Positions 10,064 to 19,661 of a stretch of DNA of 64,000 bases are shown here, one piece after another. Under the pieces are notes generated by a model that saw only the letters and a program-made list of their open reading frames with translations, had not been told where the DNA came from and made no database searches. The position numbers and the translations under genes are program-made. Origin of the DNA: Zooshikella sp050749885 (GTDB lineage Bacteria; Pseudomonadota; Gammaproteobacteria; Pseudomonadales; Zooshikellaceae); contig NZ_JBOIUB010000004.1 of NCBI RefSeq assembly GCF_050749885.1, positions 248,001 through 312,000 of the forward strand, in the 5' to 3' direction. How positions within the stretch are numbered: position 1 is the stretch's first letter; each line of letters begins with the position of its first letter.

Positions 10064-12255
10064 ATATACCTCAAACCGTTTATGCTAATGACATAGTATT
10101 AGTTGGTGGGGGACATAGCCATGTGTTGTTTATCCGACGTTGGAAAATGAAACCTCTGCCTGATACCCGTTTGACCTTAATATCACCACAGGTCTTTACC
10201 CCTTATTCAGGTATGTTACCAGGTCTTATTGCTGAGCATTATACCTTTGAACAAACACATATAGATTTGCGGAGGTTATGTCAGTGGGCTGGAGTGCGCT
10301 TTATTGTGGACCGGGTGGTAGATATAGAGCCTGATACTCAGCACCTATCTTTAGAAAACTATCCTCAACTTAATTATGATGCTCTTTCTTTAGATATTGG
10401 CTTAACACCCGATTTAATCATTCCTGGAGCAACAGAGTATACTATACCCGTAAAGCCTATAAGTGAGTTTTATGCTCAATGGCAGTCTTTAAAGCAGCTA
10501 GTTAAAGAAGATAAGCAGTCACACTACACTATTGGTATTATTGGGGGAGGTGCTGGGAGTATAGAGCTGGCCTTAGCTATTTCGCACAGTCTAAAGTCTG
10601 TAAATGCTCACTATACCATACATCTTTTCACTGCAAGCTCGCATATCTTGCCTGACTACTTGCCTAAAACCAGACAGCATGTGAAGCATAAGTTGTTTCA
10701 GGCTCATGTCAATATTCATGAAGACTTTAAGGTAAGTAACGTTTGTGATCACGGGGTTTATAGCCAAAATAATGAAGAAGTACTTCTGGATAAAATCTTC
10801 TGGTGTACTCATGGTCAAGGTGCCGACTGGTTAAAAAACACTTCACTTGATTTGTCAGAACAAGGCTTTGTCCTTGTGAAAAATACATTGCAGACGCTGA
10901 AGTTTGATAACATTTTTGCTGCAGGAGATATTGCACATTTAACACCCGAGGCAAACCCAAAAGCGGGCGTATATGCAGTACGTATGGCTCCAGTATTATT
11001 TCATAATATCCGTGCATTATTGGCGGATAGACCACTAAAGCCATTTAAACCCCAAAAGCATTTCTTAAGCCTGTTAGCTTGTGGAGAGAAAGACGCTGTT
11101 GGCGAACGAGTACCATTTTCTTTCTCTGGGACTTGGGTATGGCGATGGAAGGATTTCTTAGATCGTCGATTTATGGGTAAGTTTCAGCAACTGTCTTCTG
11201 CAGAAATGCCAAGTTTGAGCGAGTTCTTTTGTGTTAAAAGCGTTAATCCTGTGATGCGCTGTGATGGATGTGGGGCCAAAATCAGTCAGGATATGCTTGC
11301 TGAAACGCTAGAAGCTGTAGGTATTAAATATCAGGTAGAAGATGCTGCAGTAATTCCATGGCGAGAGGCAAATTACTTGCTGCAGACTGTCGATCAATTA
11401 AGAGCTTTTATTGATGACCCTTGGCTATTTTGCCGAATAGCAATAATACATGCATTGAGTGATATTTATGCAATGGGAGGTAAGCCCCATAGTGTTCAGA
11501 TAGCGATCACCTTACCTTATCAGCAACCGAATTGCTTAAAGCAAGATTTATATTTATTGATGAATGGGATTCAGACAGCGCTAGATGAAGCTGATTGTTC
11601 GTTGGTTGGGGGGCATACAGCAGAAGGTGCAGAATTAAGTGTAGCCGTCACGGTAAATGGACGACGAGGGCTGGGTAAAATCTGGCAAAAAACAGGAGCT
11701 AAGCCAGGTGATGTATTAATTCTTACCAAACCCCTTGGTACCGGAGTAATACTCGCTGCTAATAAAGTAGCTCAAGCCAAGGGGGATTGGGTTGACAAGA
11801 TGCTAGAAATGATGCTCCTCAGCAATCGCGCGGCTGTGCCTTTAGTTAAAAAATTCCAACCTCATGCTGTAACTGATATCACTGGCTTTGGGTTGCTAGG
11901 ACATTTGTTAGAAATGCTGAAACCTGAGCAACTCAGTGTTGAACTGGATATGGCACAGTTACCTGTCTTAGAGGGGGCTACAGATTTATTTCGTCATGGT
12001 TGGCAAAGCACTCTCCATGCAGCCAATGAAAATAACCATTACTATTTACATAAAGCGAATCAATGGCTAAAAGAGGTTAACTATCCTTTATTATTTGACC
12101 CTCAAACTTCAGGTGGGTTATTGGTTGCTGTTAGTGAGGATGTTGCTAATGACTGCCTTAATGCGCTGCGAATAGACTATCCACAAGCAGCGATTGTAGG
12201 GAAAATTCTTCCAAAGGAAGAACAAACGACAACAACAGTTTATCTAAAAAAATAG
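10060..12255 (+). CDS. selD: Fusion: pyridine nucleotide-disulfide oxidoreductase-like domain + selenide, water dikinase (SelD)
   Basis: This bifunctional protein has 731 residues. Residues 10 to about 380 are an FAD/NAD(P)-binding domain like NDH-2-type dehydrogenases, with the dinucleotide motif GGGHSHV near 16-22, a second one (IIGGGAGSIE) near 162, and an AAGDIAH FAD-binding motif. Residues 395-731 are SelD, which makes selenophosphate from selenide and ATP. The catalytic Cys is C404 (encoded by TGT, not UGA) with K407 in CGAK, and TVDQ, GGHTAEG and DPQTSGGLL follow. The oxidoreductase-SelD fusion is known in several bacteria. The start is TTG at 10060, overlapping the selU stop, so translation is probably coupled. 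No selA, selB or selC is in view. Confidence 0.93.
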   Translation: MNIPQTVYANDIVLVGGGHSHVLFIRRWKMKPLPDTRLTLISPQVFTPYSGMLPGLIAEHYTFEQTHIDLRRLCQWAGVRFIVDRVVDIEPDTQHLSLENYPQLNYDALSLDIGLTPDLIIPGATEYTIPVKPISEFYAQWQSLKQLVKEDKQSHYTIGIIGGGAGSIELALAISHSLKSVNAHYTIHLFTASSHILPDYLPKTRQHVKHKLFQAHVNIHEDFKVSNVCDHGVYSQNNEEVLLDKIFWCTHGQGADWLKNTSLDLSEQGFVLVKNTLQTLKFDNIFAAGDIAHLTPEANPKAGVYAVRMAPVLFHNIRALLADRPLKPFKPQKHFLSLLACGEKDAVGERVPFSFSGTWVWRWKDFLDRRFMGKFQQLSSAEMPSLSEFFCVKSVNPVMRCDGCGAKISQDMLAETLEAVGIKYQVEDAAVIPWREANYLLQTVDQLRAFIDDPWLFCRIAIIHALSDIYAMGGKPHSVQIAITLPYQQPNCLKQDLYLLMNGIQTALDEADCSLVGGHTAEGAELSVAVTVNGRRGLGKIWQKTGAKPGDVLILTKPLGTGVILAANKVAQAKGDWVDKMLEMMLLSNRAAVPLVKKFQPHAVTDITGFGLLGHLLEMLKPEQLSVELDMAQLPVLEGATDLFRHGWQSTLHAANENNHYYLHKANQWLKEVNYPLLFDPQTSGGLLVAVSEDVANDCLNALRIDYPQAAIVGKILPKEEQTTTTVYLKK

Positions 12256-12724
12256 ACAGCTTATCTTTTAATAATTATTTTTAAGGCATACATTCTGGTG
12301 GATATGAATATATGTGCACTAAAACCTGACAGCTTATACAAATCGTGTTGTAAATTTATCTCTAGGTGCTCGCCTGAGATATCAGGGTAATCTCATATTT
12401 AAAAAGCAAATTCTGAGCTTACCTTTATCCAAAGTCTACATAACGCCCCTCGAACACGCCGTGAATCCATCCCTAGAGGCTTGGTTGTCGCTTCCTTGCG
12501 GCAAACAGTTCGACGAGCATTACCCGGCCTTTGTTCTCTCCATTTCGACCTACAGAATTTAATCTTTATAGCGTTGTAGATTGATTACCACTGTTTATTT
12601 TAACAATTGAAGTGTCGTATCCCGTTTTATCAATACAAACCTCCCACCTGTCACGAATTCGTCACACATAGCCAAAACCTGTTGTATAAAGCATCATCAG
12701 TTATTGTACTGCAGTGGTTAAATA
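12256..12724 (+). other. Intergenic region with palindromic repeat debris
   Basis: There is no gene. Between about 12440 and 12545 lies a structured GC-richer block (AACACGCCGTGAATCCATCC, then CTAGAGGC, GCTTCCTTGCGGC and AAACAGTTCGACG) that resembles the short intergenic repeats common in marine gammaproteobacteria. Its core GGCAAACAGTTCGA (12500-12513) recurs exactly at 38992-39005. The promoter for the second minor-pilin operon should lie in 12600-12720, but I cannot place it. Confidence 0.5.
12480..12513 (+). repeat. Dispersed intergenic repeat, copy 1
   Basis: CTTCCTTGCGGCAAACAGTT then CGA resembles TGCATCCCTGTGGCAAACAG then TTCGA at 38981-39005. The 14-base core GGCAAACAGTTCGA is identical. 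Both copies lie in non-coding DNA after a gene. Confidence 0.55.
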
Positions 12725-13156
12725 ATGAGCAAAATTAAAGGGTTTACGTTAATAGAGTTGATGGTGACAGTAGCCATATTAGGAATTTTGGCGGCTATTG
12801 GTATGCCATCGATGGTGGACATGATGCGTCGAGAAAAGGTTGCAGAAGGCACCAATAGGGTATTAAGCGCACTAAAAGAGCTTAAAACAGAAGCAATGAC
12901 AAGACGTAGAGAGTATATAATCATAATAAGAAACAAAGAATTAAATATTATTAATAATGGGATTATAAAAAAAGTAAAGCTTCCAAGTGAGCTAATGTAT
13001 CAAATGACACCAAGTAGAGGGGTGGGATTTGATAAAAATGGTTTTTTAACTCCCTCTAGTCTGAGTAATGTTGAAATTAATATCAGTTCAACGCATGCAG
13101 GTATTGCTTCAAGAACTATTACAATTAATCGTTCTGGTCAAATAATTAAAAGATAA
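12725..13156 (+). CDS. Type IV minor pilin, FimU/FimT (GspH) type, second operon
   Basis: This is the first gene of a second minor-pilin operon. The leader MSKIKG precedes FTLIELMVTVAILGILAAIGMPS with Glu5. The head is short and rich in Ile, Lys and Asn, ending with TITINRSGQIIKR, the typical last strand of the GspH fold. At 143 residues it is shorter than the FimU of the first operon (172). The codon use and amino acids (Lys/Ile/Asn) are more AT-driven than in the first set. It should act with the pilV-, pilW-, pilX- and pilY1-like genes that follow, as a separate tip-priming set. Confidence 0.82.
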   Translation: MSKIKGFTLIELMVTVAILGILAAIGMPSMVDMMRREKVAEGTNRVLSALKELKTEAMTRRREYIIIIRNKELNIINNGIIKKVKLPSELMYQMTPSRGVGFDKNGFLTPSSLSNVEINISSTHAGIASRTITINRSGQIIKR

Positions 13157-13168
13157 TTAGGGATGATT

Positions 13169-13567
13169 ATGAAATCAAAAATTAAAAATCAAACTGGTAT
13201 GAGTATGATTGAGGTATTAGTTACCATTGTTATTACCAGTGTTGCTTTGCTGGGGTTGGCTGCACTACTGACTAAATCTATGCAAAGTACTTTTGATGCA
13301 TCTCAGCGTACAACAGCAGTATGGGCGGCTAATGATTTTGTTGAACGGTATAGAATGGGTATTCAGGTAGATAATAGCCGATCTGCATTAATGGATATTA
13401 GAAGTCAGATTTTAATTGATCATAGTTTGGGTAGTAAGTTGGCTGGACAGGATATTGATACACGTACTCCTGGCTCAGTAGAAATAGTGTGGGATTGCAC
13501 ATCATGTAAAAAAGATCCAAGTAATCCTAATATTAATCAGCAAAAGATAAAATTACTGTTGAACTAA
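13169..13567 (+). CDS. Type IV minor pilin PilV, second operon
   Basis: This PilV-family prepilin has 132 residues, much shorter than the first copy (197). The leader ends in NQTG before MSMIEVLVTIVITSVALLGLAAL, with Glu5. Of two in-frame ATGs (13163 and 13169) I prefer 13169, because the AGGG Shine-Dalgarno at 13159-13162 touches the first but is 6 bases from the second. The head has a CxxC (CTSCKK) near the C-terminus. The stop TAA overlaps the next gene's first possible ATG by one base. It lies between the fimU-like and pilW-like genes. Confidence 0.8.
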   Translation: MKSKIKNQTGMSMIEVLVTIVITSVALLGLAALLTKSMQSTFDASQRTTAVWAANDFVERYRMGIQVDNSRSALMDIRSQILIDHSLGSKLAGQDIDTRTPGSVEIVWDCTSCKKDPSNPNINQQKIKLLLN

Positions 13568-13578
13568 TGGAAATAATT

Positions 13579-14400
13579 ATGAAAACTCAACGAGGGGTTA
13601 CACTAATTGAGTTGATGATAGCATTAGCACTAAGTGTAATGCTATTAATGGGAATAACTAAAATATTTAGTCTAGGAAAACAGACTTTAATAAGTGCAGA
13701 AAGTCAAATGCAACATGAAGAGGCTGGTCGGCTTGGATTAAGTTATATTCGTCAAGCAGTTCGTAACGCTTATTATGTGCCTTTTGATGATGATTCTGTA
13801 CCGATTGAGCTTTCTCAACTTTCTGGGTTTCCACATAATCAATCAGACTGTGCTGATAAAGATCTAGATCCAGCTCTATGTAATATTTTAAATCAAAATA
13901 TAAGTGATAGTTTGACAGTAAGTTATATTTATCAAAATGAAAAGCAATTTAGCTGCGCTCAAGATTTTGGAGCTGATGAACCAATTAGGATAGCGGTTTC
14001 TTTTTTTGTTATAAATGATGAAGATGTTCTGAAATGTCAAGCTTATTATTTTGATAGAAGTAAAAGCAGATACGTCTCTATTGGTGAGGAAATTGAACTA
14101 GTTAAAAATATAATTGGATTGAAAATGGAGTACTATTTTGAAAATGGAAATAATATAGAAATAATTAACTCAAGTAATATAGATACAGGTGGAGCAAATG
14201 ATCCACGCTGGGGAAAAATAAAGGGAATAAAAGTGGGTGTGGTAGTTACCTCGTCAGATAGAGGTTCAAACCTATCAAATAGTGTCCATGTATTTGGTAA
14301 TCACGCTGGTGATAATAGTGATAGATTTAATATTCCAAACTTATACCAGAGAAAAGTTAATAAGGTTTATACTACCACGGTTCAAGCAATTAATTATTGA
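13579..14400 (+). CDS. Type IV minor pilin PilW, second operon
   Basis: PilW-family minor pilin with leader MKTQRG then VTLIELMIALALSVMLLMGI, with Glu5. Four residues could be added from an ATG at 13567, but the ATG at 13579 gives the normal 6-residue leader and has GGAA in front at a good distance. The family's post-helix region is present (MQHEEAGRLGLSYIRQAV). The C-terminus KVYTTTVQAINY matches the first PilW (YTTTVNLNN). At 273 residues it is normal for PilW. It shares only the family pattern with the copy at 4171, so it is an old paralog or was acquired separately. Confidence 0.85.
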   Translation: MKTQRGVTLIELMIALALSVMLLMGITKIFSLGKQTLISAESQMQHEEAGRLGLSYIRQAVRNAYYVPFDDDSVPIELSQLSGFPHNQSDCADKDLDPALCNILNQNISDSLTVSYIYQNEKQFSCAQDFGADEPIRIAVSFFVINDEDVLKCQAYYFDRSKSRYVSIGEEIELVKNIIGLKMEYYFENGNNIEIINSSNIDTGGANDPRWGKIKGIKVGVVVTSSDRGSNLSNSVHVFGNHAGDNSDRFNIPNLYQRKVNKVYTTTVQAINY

Positions 14401-14414
14401 GTTAGGCGACTGTA

Positions 14415-14984
14415 ATGATGAAATATTCTCTTGCTAAACAAGAAGGGGCATTATTAATAGTTGCCTTGATAATTATGTTCTTACTAAGTGCAGCAGGTAT
14501 GTCTGCATTTTACTTTTCTCAAACCTCTGAGAAAGCAACGGCATATAATTACTATAAAACAATCACTGAACAAAATACATTGACAGAAGTGTATGCTCAG
14601 AAGGAAAGATTAGCTAATGACATTGTTACGATGCAAAGGGTTGAGAGCAAGTTCCCAAGAAGTGATTGGGAGCTTAAAATTGATAGAAGCCAGCCAAGAA
14701 AGCCTTTTATTAAAATTAAAGGCGAGAGTTTAGGTGGCAATTTATGTCAAGATTCTGGTGCTGGACATACAAATTGCTTTCAAAACTACTTGAGGTATGA
14801 AAAAAAAGTGCCAGCATTAAATCTCGGAAACCAAATCAACATCGGAGAGGGTTCCACAGACTCATTTCATCTTTTTAGTTTAAGAATAAGTGGATTCTTA
14901 GCTGCCAGTACCAATCCTCAACAAGATGAGATTTATGGTGAGGAAGAACAGCAAGCAGGGTTTGTGATAAAAAGATTGGATTAA
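14415..14984 (+). CDS. Type IV minor pilin PilX, second operon
   Basis: PilX-like prepilin of 189 residues. The leader MMKYSLAKQEG is followed by ALLIVALIIMFLLSAAGM. Position 5 of the mature protein is Val, as in the PilX of the first operon, consistent with a tip position. The sequence after the helix (FYFSQTSEKATAYNYYKTI) lacks the LEERM signature of the first copy, so it is more divergent. Two cysteines near residues 112 and 121 may form a disulfide. It follows pilW by 14 bases and precedes the large PilY1-like gene by 13 bases. Confidence 0.75.
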   Translation: MMKYSLAKQEGALLIVALIIMFLLSAAGMSAFYFSQTSEKATAYNYYKTITEQNTLTEVYAQKERLANDIVTMQRVESKFPRSDWELKIDRSQPRKPFIKIKGESLGGNLCQDSGAGHTNCFQNYLRYEKKVPALNLGNQINIGEGSTDSFHLFSLRISGFLAASTNPQQDEIYGEEEQQAGFVIKRLD

Positions 14985-14997
14985 TGGTTTATAAAAA

Positions 14998-17900
14998 ATG
15001 AAAAATTATATAGCAGTTTTTGGAGTAAAATTACTTGCGTTGAGTATTTCACTTGCATCTTATGGAGATGATTTAGAACTTTATAAGTCAGTTGAAGATG
15101 CGAGTAAACAAAGATCGAATGTTTTATTTGTCTTAGATACTTCTACTTCTATGGGAACAAGAGTTGAGGATAGTCGAGAGATAAAGGTAGTTAAAGATAG
15201 GTGGGGAAGGAGAAGAGTTGTTGAGGTATATAAAGATCGTATGGAAGTATTACAGGATGTAACAAAAAATGTGATAGAAAAGCTTGCATTAGAAAAAAAG
15301 ACCCGAGTTGGAATGATGAGGTTTAGTTCTTTAGATCAGGGAGGAATGGTTATTGTTCCAACTGAGAATATTGAAATAAATAAAAATAAACTAATTAGTG
15401 AAGTTGACAAGTTTGTGTCTAAAGGAAATACTCCACTAGCGGAAACAATGCATGAAGCATATTTATACTTCTCAGGAAAAGATGTGCTGTATGGTAAAGA
15501 TAGTTATGAGAACCGAAATAGAAATGATTATAAAAGAGAAAGTGTTGCCGGTTCGAGAAATGGTGACAAATATAAATCTCCAATAGAGCATATTTGCCAA
15601 GCTAATAATATTGTTTTGTTCACCGACGGGGATCCAACTTCTGATGATTCTTCTGCAAAATATATCAGTGAAAAATATATTGAAGTAATGGGGGAGGAAG
15701 ATAAAAGTCTTGAGTGTAGACACTATTGGGGTAATTACTATTATTCTAATGATTGTTTGGCAGGAATCGCTGAAATTCTTAATAAGGATGACTTAAGAAA
15801 TGATAACGATAAATTTCCTGGAATACAAAATGTAACAACGCATGTTATTGGATTTAATTTAAATGATCCTAGTAGTGACGCTTATTCACTGCTGAATGAA
15901 ACAGCTAGGCGAGGCGGTTCTATAAAGCCTTATCATGCATCTAATGAAGATGAATTGCTAACAGCAATGAATAAAATTTTTAATAATATATCTGATGATG
16001 CCTCAACGGTTTCCTCACCATCAATTACCGTAAACCAGTTTTCAAAAGCAAGTCATGAGAACTATACTTTTTACGCAATGTTTAAGCCTTCAACAAGTGG
16101 AAAGTGGGAAGGAAATATAAAAAAATATCAATTAGCATCTCGGTTTGTTGATAACGTGGGTAAAGTGGTTGACGATAGCGAGCTAACTACGTTTGAAGAT
16201 GCGTCTAGCAAGTACAAAGTCAAGCTTTTTCTTGAGGATAGAAATAATACAAATATTCTAGATAATACTGGTAAAGTTAAAAAAGAAACTCGGGATTTAT
16301 GGAATAATCAAAATGTTGACGATGGTGGAAAGGTTAACACTGGCGGTATTAGATCAGCCATGGTCGGGCAGAATTGGAATTTTTATACATTTGATGAGCA
16401 GTCAAGAGAAAGATTATTCACAGAAATTAATATAAATAATATTGAGTGTGAAAAGTTTAGTCTGGGCGATGATGCAAAATGCAATGAAGTTAAAAACTTC
16501 CTAGTTGGAAGAGATAAGAATGGAGCGGTATCTAATTGGCTGGGTGATATTATCCATAGTACACCAACTGTAATAACGTATCAGGTCGCCTATAATGATA
16601 CTCCATCTTTCAATGGAAATGGACGTGATGGTGAAGCATACATGTTTGTTGGTAGCAATGATGGTTATATTCATGCGTTTGATGTAAATAGTGGCCGGCA
16701 AAAATTTTCTTTTATCCCCGAAGAGTTTTATAGAAATATAAGGGGGTATGTAGAAAATAATAAAGGTGAAAAACTATATGGTTTTGATGGTCCGATTACT
16801 GCGGACTATGATTATAATTTTGCTTGTAAGGTAAAAAACACAGATAATGACTGTGATGCATCTACTAACTATGACCAGCGAAAATATGTGAAAACTATTA
16901 ATAGCGCTAACTTATATGTTGGAATGCGACGTGGTGGAACTGCTTATTATGCTCTCAATGTAACAGAAATTGAGACTCCTAGCGTTAAATGGGTTATTCG
17001 TGGTGGTGCTCTTGGCGCTAAAGAGCGTTATGGAAGAGCGATTGAAAAGAAAGATAAGAGTGTAGAAGGCATAGTTGCAGATAACTATGTTTTAAAAGGA
17101 ACGGATACAGACGTAAATACAGTATTAACTTATCATGATGACTTTTCTGAATTGGCGCAGACATGGTCAAAACCTGTTGTGGCAAAAGTGAAGCTTAATG
17201 CAGCTGGTAACCCAGTTAAAGTATTAATTTTTTCAGGTGGATATGATCCAGTAAATGATAATCAAGATTATACATCCCCTACGAACTTCACAAAAGAAAG
17301 CACAGGCAATGCGATATTCATCGTTAATGCAGAAACCGGCGAACTTATTAAAAAGGTAACAGGTAAAGCTGGTGAAAAAAATGACAATACGCTTCGTTAC
17401 CTTGAAATGAAATATAGTATTCCAGGAGGTGTTGCAGTTGCTGACCAAAATGGTGATGGAAATGTTGATGAAATATTTGCAGCAGATGTAAGAGGAAATA
17501 TTTTCCGTATTCATCTCCCTGGAGGAAGTGTTGAAAATATACAAGCAGCCAAAATTGCGGGTTTGGGTGCACAAAATAGGCAAACCCGTTTCTTTTCATC
17601 ACCAAGGATAGCGCTCGTTAAAAATCCTCAGAATATTTTACAATATGCTGTCGCTATTGGTTCAGGGAATAGAGCAAATCCCCGAGATAGTTCTATGCAG
17701 AACGGTATTTTTGTCATATTCCAAGATATCGATTTTGATAAAGCCTCAAGTAAAGTCATGGGTTTTGCTGACTTATTGGATATTGCTCAATTTGGTGAAA
17801 ATGTAGGATTAACGGATGAACAGCAAAAAGCTTTGGATGATGCAAATAAAGCTGAAAATGAAATGCAAGGGATAAAAGCTAAAATAAAATCTATCAATAA

Positions 17901-19614
17901 AGCAAAGTCTTCTGTTAAAAAAGATGTACTATCTTGGTTTGATGTCAAAGAGCAACTTTTGTTAATTGAAGAAAATAAGTATAAAAAGTCGATAGAACAA
18001 AATAATAAAATGAAGGGGTTTAATGAGCAACTAATAAATAAAGAAATAACTGATATGGAGAAAAGTAATGCTGAAAAAATTAAGTTTATAGATCAAGAAA
18101 AAACAAGGTTAGAAGCTGAAATAGAAGCTGCAAAAAAAGACTCTACTGATCCTGCTGTAAGAGATAAGTTTATCAAGGAAAGTGAAGAGCAAATAAAAAA
18201 ATATGAAGATGAAAAGAAAGATCTTGTAGCTAAGTTAGATGATAAGAAGGCAGAGTTAACTAAAAAGATTTCACAATATGAAGATGATATTGAAAAGGCA
18301 CAACTTCAGCTTGAGCTTTACGAAAAGAAGCGATCTGAGTTGAGCAACCTTAAAAGTACTGTTTCTTCATTACAGAAAATAGACAAATTGTCTATATTGG
18401 GAAAAAATATAAAATCTATAAAAGACTCTATTAACTCATTAACTGATATTAAATTAGATGGTGCAACCCTAGGTGATCTTACAGATCAATTAGGCGATGT
18501 TGCAGAAAAACTTAAAGGGAAAAAAATATTTTCTGATATGACTCTAGCAGTTGATAGTCTGCCTGAAAGTTTTGCAAAGGAAGAGCTTTATTCTGTTTTG
18601 CCAAATAAATTAGCAGATGAACTGGTTAGCAAGCTTGGTGTATCTGCTGATGGACAAGTGACAAAAGAGAGCTTAAATAAATACTTCAAGGACAATTCAG
18701 CAGAAAAGTCAGATTATGATAGTATCGTTTCAAATTTAAGCACTTTGCTAAACGTAAGGGAAGAAATTGAGGTGCGTAATGAATTTTGGAGTCAGTTTTT
18801 TAGCTCAAATAGTAGATTGAATGCAAATCAATCAGAAATAGATTTTGCTGAATTTTCACAAGCTTTCATTGATGGCACCTACTATGCTGATTTTGACTCA
18901 AGCAAGTTGAAATCAGCTACATTGCTTGATCGTGTTGATGAAGCGTTCTCTCAAGTTCTAAGCAAGTATGAAACTCAGTATGCTGAAGTGGAGACTCGAT
19001 ACAACAATCTTTATAAAGCAAATAGTTTTAAAATAGACAAAAATAATGCGGAAAAAGTTGAAAAAGCAATTTTTGCTGCAGGTGGTTGGAAAAAGATGTT
19101 TGAAGCTGGGTGGAAGTCTCTATCTCCTGTAACCATAAGAGATCATCAAGTTCGCTTCACAGGATTTAAACCAACAAGAGATAATGCTGGTGCAAATTTA
19201 TGTGAGCCTGATCTTGGTCAGTCTTGGGAGTATCGTTATGGACTAAAAACTGCTAATACAGAAGACCCTATACGGCTTGGTGTTGGTTTTTATGAAAGTC
19301 CCCAGTTGTTTAGAACATATTATGTTGTAGGAAAAAATAATGAGTATTGGAAGAATCCAGTAGACTTAGACGGCGATGGAGTAATTACCCCTACAGAGGG
19401 AAAAGCGATTAAAAAACCATTAGACTGCTTATTCGGTGCAGCTGGCGCTGTTGAAGAATGTAAAGATATCGATGTAAGTATGAATATGGTCTATTGGAAA
19501 AACTGGTTAGAAACTAATGAAAGCTATTCTAGAGTATTTGAGGATGATGACAGTGCTAGTAGTTCTGCTGATTCTGATGCTGGTGGCAAGTCTGCAGATC
19601 CTTCTGGCAGTTAA
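14998..19614 (+). CDS. Giant PilY1-like protein with coiled-coil insertion
   Basis: This secreted PilY1 homolog has 1538 residues, about 480 more than the first copy. A signal peptide occupies residues 1 to about 22. A VWA domain follows with MIDAS D47-T-S49-T-S51. The C-terminal PilY1 domain includes YVGMRRGGTAYYALNV, and a calcium loop D816-x-N818-x-D820-G-x-x-D824 before EIFAADVRGNIFRIH. From about residue 940 to 1360 there is a Lys/Glu-rich segment with long predicted coiled coils and a more globular end. The PilY1 fold then resumes (SLSPVTIRDHQVRFTGFKPT). The tail is Ser/Asp-rich rather than Gly-Thr. It is probably the tip protein of the second operon; its ligand is unknown. Confidence 0.88.
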   Translation: MKNYIAVFGVKLLALSISLASYGDDLELYKSVEDASKQRSNVLFVLDTSTSMGTRVEDSREIKVVKDRWGRRRVVEVYKDRMEVLQDVTKNVIEKLALEKKTRVGMMRFSSLDQGGMVIVPTENIEINKNKLISEVDKFVSKGNTPLAETMHEAYLYFSGKDVLYGKDSYENRNRNDYKRESVAGSRNGDKYKSPIEHICQANNIVLFTDGDPTSDDSSAKYISEKYIEVMGEEDKSLECRHYWGNYYYSNDCLAGIAEILNKDDLRNDNDKFPGIQNVTTHVIGFNLNDPSSDAYSLLNETARRGGSIKPYHASNEDELLTAMNKIFNNISDDASTVSSPSITVNQFSKASHENYTFYAMFKPSTSGKWEGNIKKYQLASRFVDNVGKVVDDSELTTFEDASSKYKVKLFLEDRNNTNILDNTGKVKKETRDLWNNQNVDDGGKVNTGGIRSAMVGQNWNFYTFDEQSRERLFTEININNIECEKFSLGDDAKCNEVKNFLVGRDKNGAVSNWLGDIIHSTPTVITYQVAYNDTPSFNGNGRDGEAYMFVGSNDGYIHAFDVNSGRQKFSFIPEEFYRNIRGYVENNKGEKLYGFDGPITADYDYNFACKVKNTDNDCDASTNYDQRKYVKTINSANLYVGMRRGGTAYYALNVTEIETPSVKWVIRGGALGAKERYGRAIEKKDKSVEGIVADNYVLKGTDTDVNTVLTYHDDFSELAQTWSKPVVAKVKLNAAGNPVKVLIFSGGYDPVNDNQDYTSPTNFTKESTGNAIFIVNAETGELIKKVTGKAGEKNDNTLRYLEMKYSIPGGVAVADQNGDGNVDEIFAADVRGNIFRIHLPGGSVENIQAAKIAGLGAQNRQTRFFSSPRIALVKNPQNILQYAVAIGSGNRANPRDSSMQNGIFVIFQDIDFDKASSKVMGFADLLDIAQFGENVGLTDEQQKALDDANKAENEMQGIKAKIKSINKAKSSVKKDVLSWFDVKEQLLLIEENKYKKSIEQNNKMKGFNEQLINKEITDMEKSNAEKIKFIDQEKTRLEAEIEAAKKDSTDPAVRDKFIKESEEQIKKYEDEKKDLVAKLDDKKAELTKKISQYEDDIEKAQLQLELYEKKRSELSNLKSTVSSLQKIDKLSILGKNIKSIKDSINSLTDIKLDGATLGDLTDQLGDVAEKLKGKKIFSDMTLAVDSLPESFAKEELYSVLPNKLADELVSKLGVSADGQVTKESLNKYFKDNSAEKSDYDSIVSNLSTLLNVREEIEVRNEFWSQFFSSNSRLNANQSEIDFAEFSQAFIDGTYYADFDSSKLKSATLLDRVDEAFSQVLSKYETQYAEVETRYNNLYKANSFKIDKNNAEKVEKAIFAAGGWKKMFEAGWKSLSPVTIRDHQVRFTGFKPTRDNAGANLCEPDLGQSWEYRYGLKTANTEDPIRLGVGFYESPQLFRTYYVVGKNNEYWKNPVDLDGDGVITPTEGKAIKKPLDCLFGAAGAVEECKDIDVSMNMVYWKNWLETNESYSRVFEDDDSASSSADSDAGGKSADPSGS

Positions 19615-19636
19615 CGCTGAGAATACTCTTAAAATT

Positions 19637-19661
19637 AAAGCCCCTTTTAGGGGCTTTTTTT
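19637..19661. terminator. Bidirectional terminator between the second pilY1 and the pilE-like gene
   Basis: AAAGCCCC and GGGGCTTT pair around a TTTTA loop, followed by a T-run on the + strand. On the - strand the same hairpin follows the pilE-like stop codon. It serves two convergent genes. Confidence 0.88.

Noticed and set aside
10060..12255. Selenocysteine in SelD
   Set aside because: The catalytic residue is TGT (Cys), and no in-frame TGA lies inside the gene.
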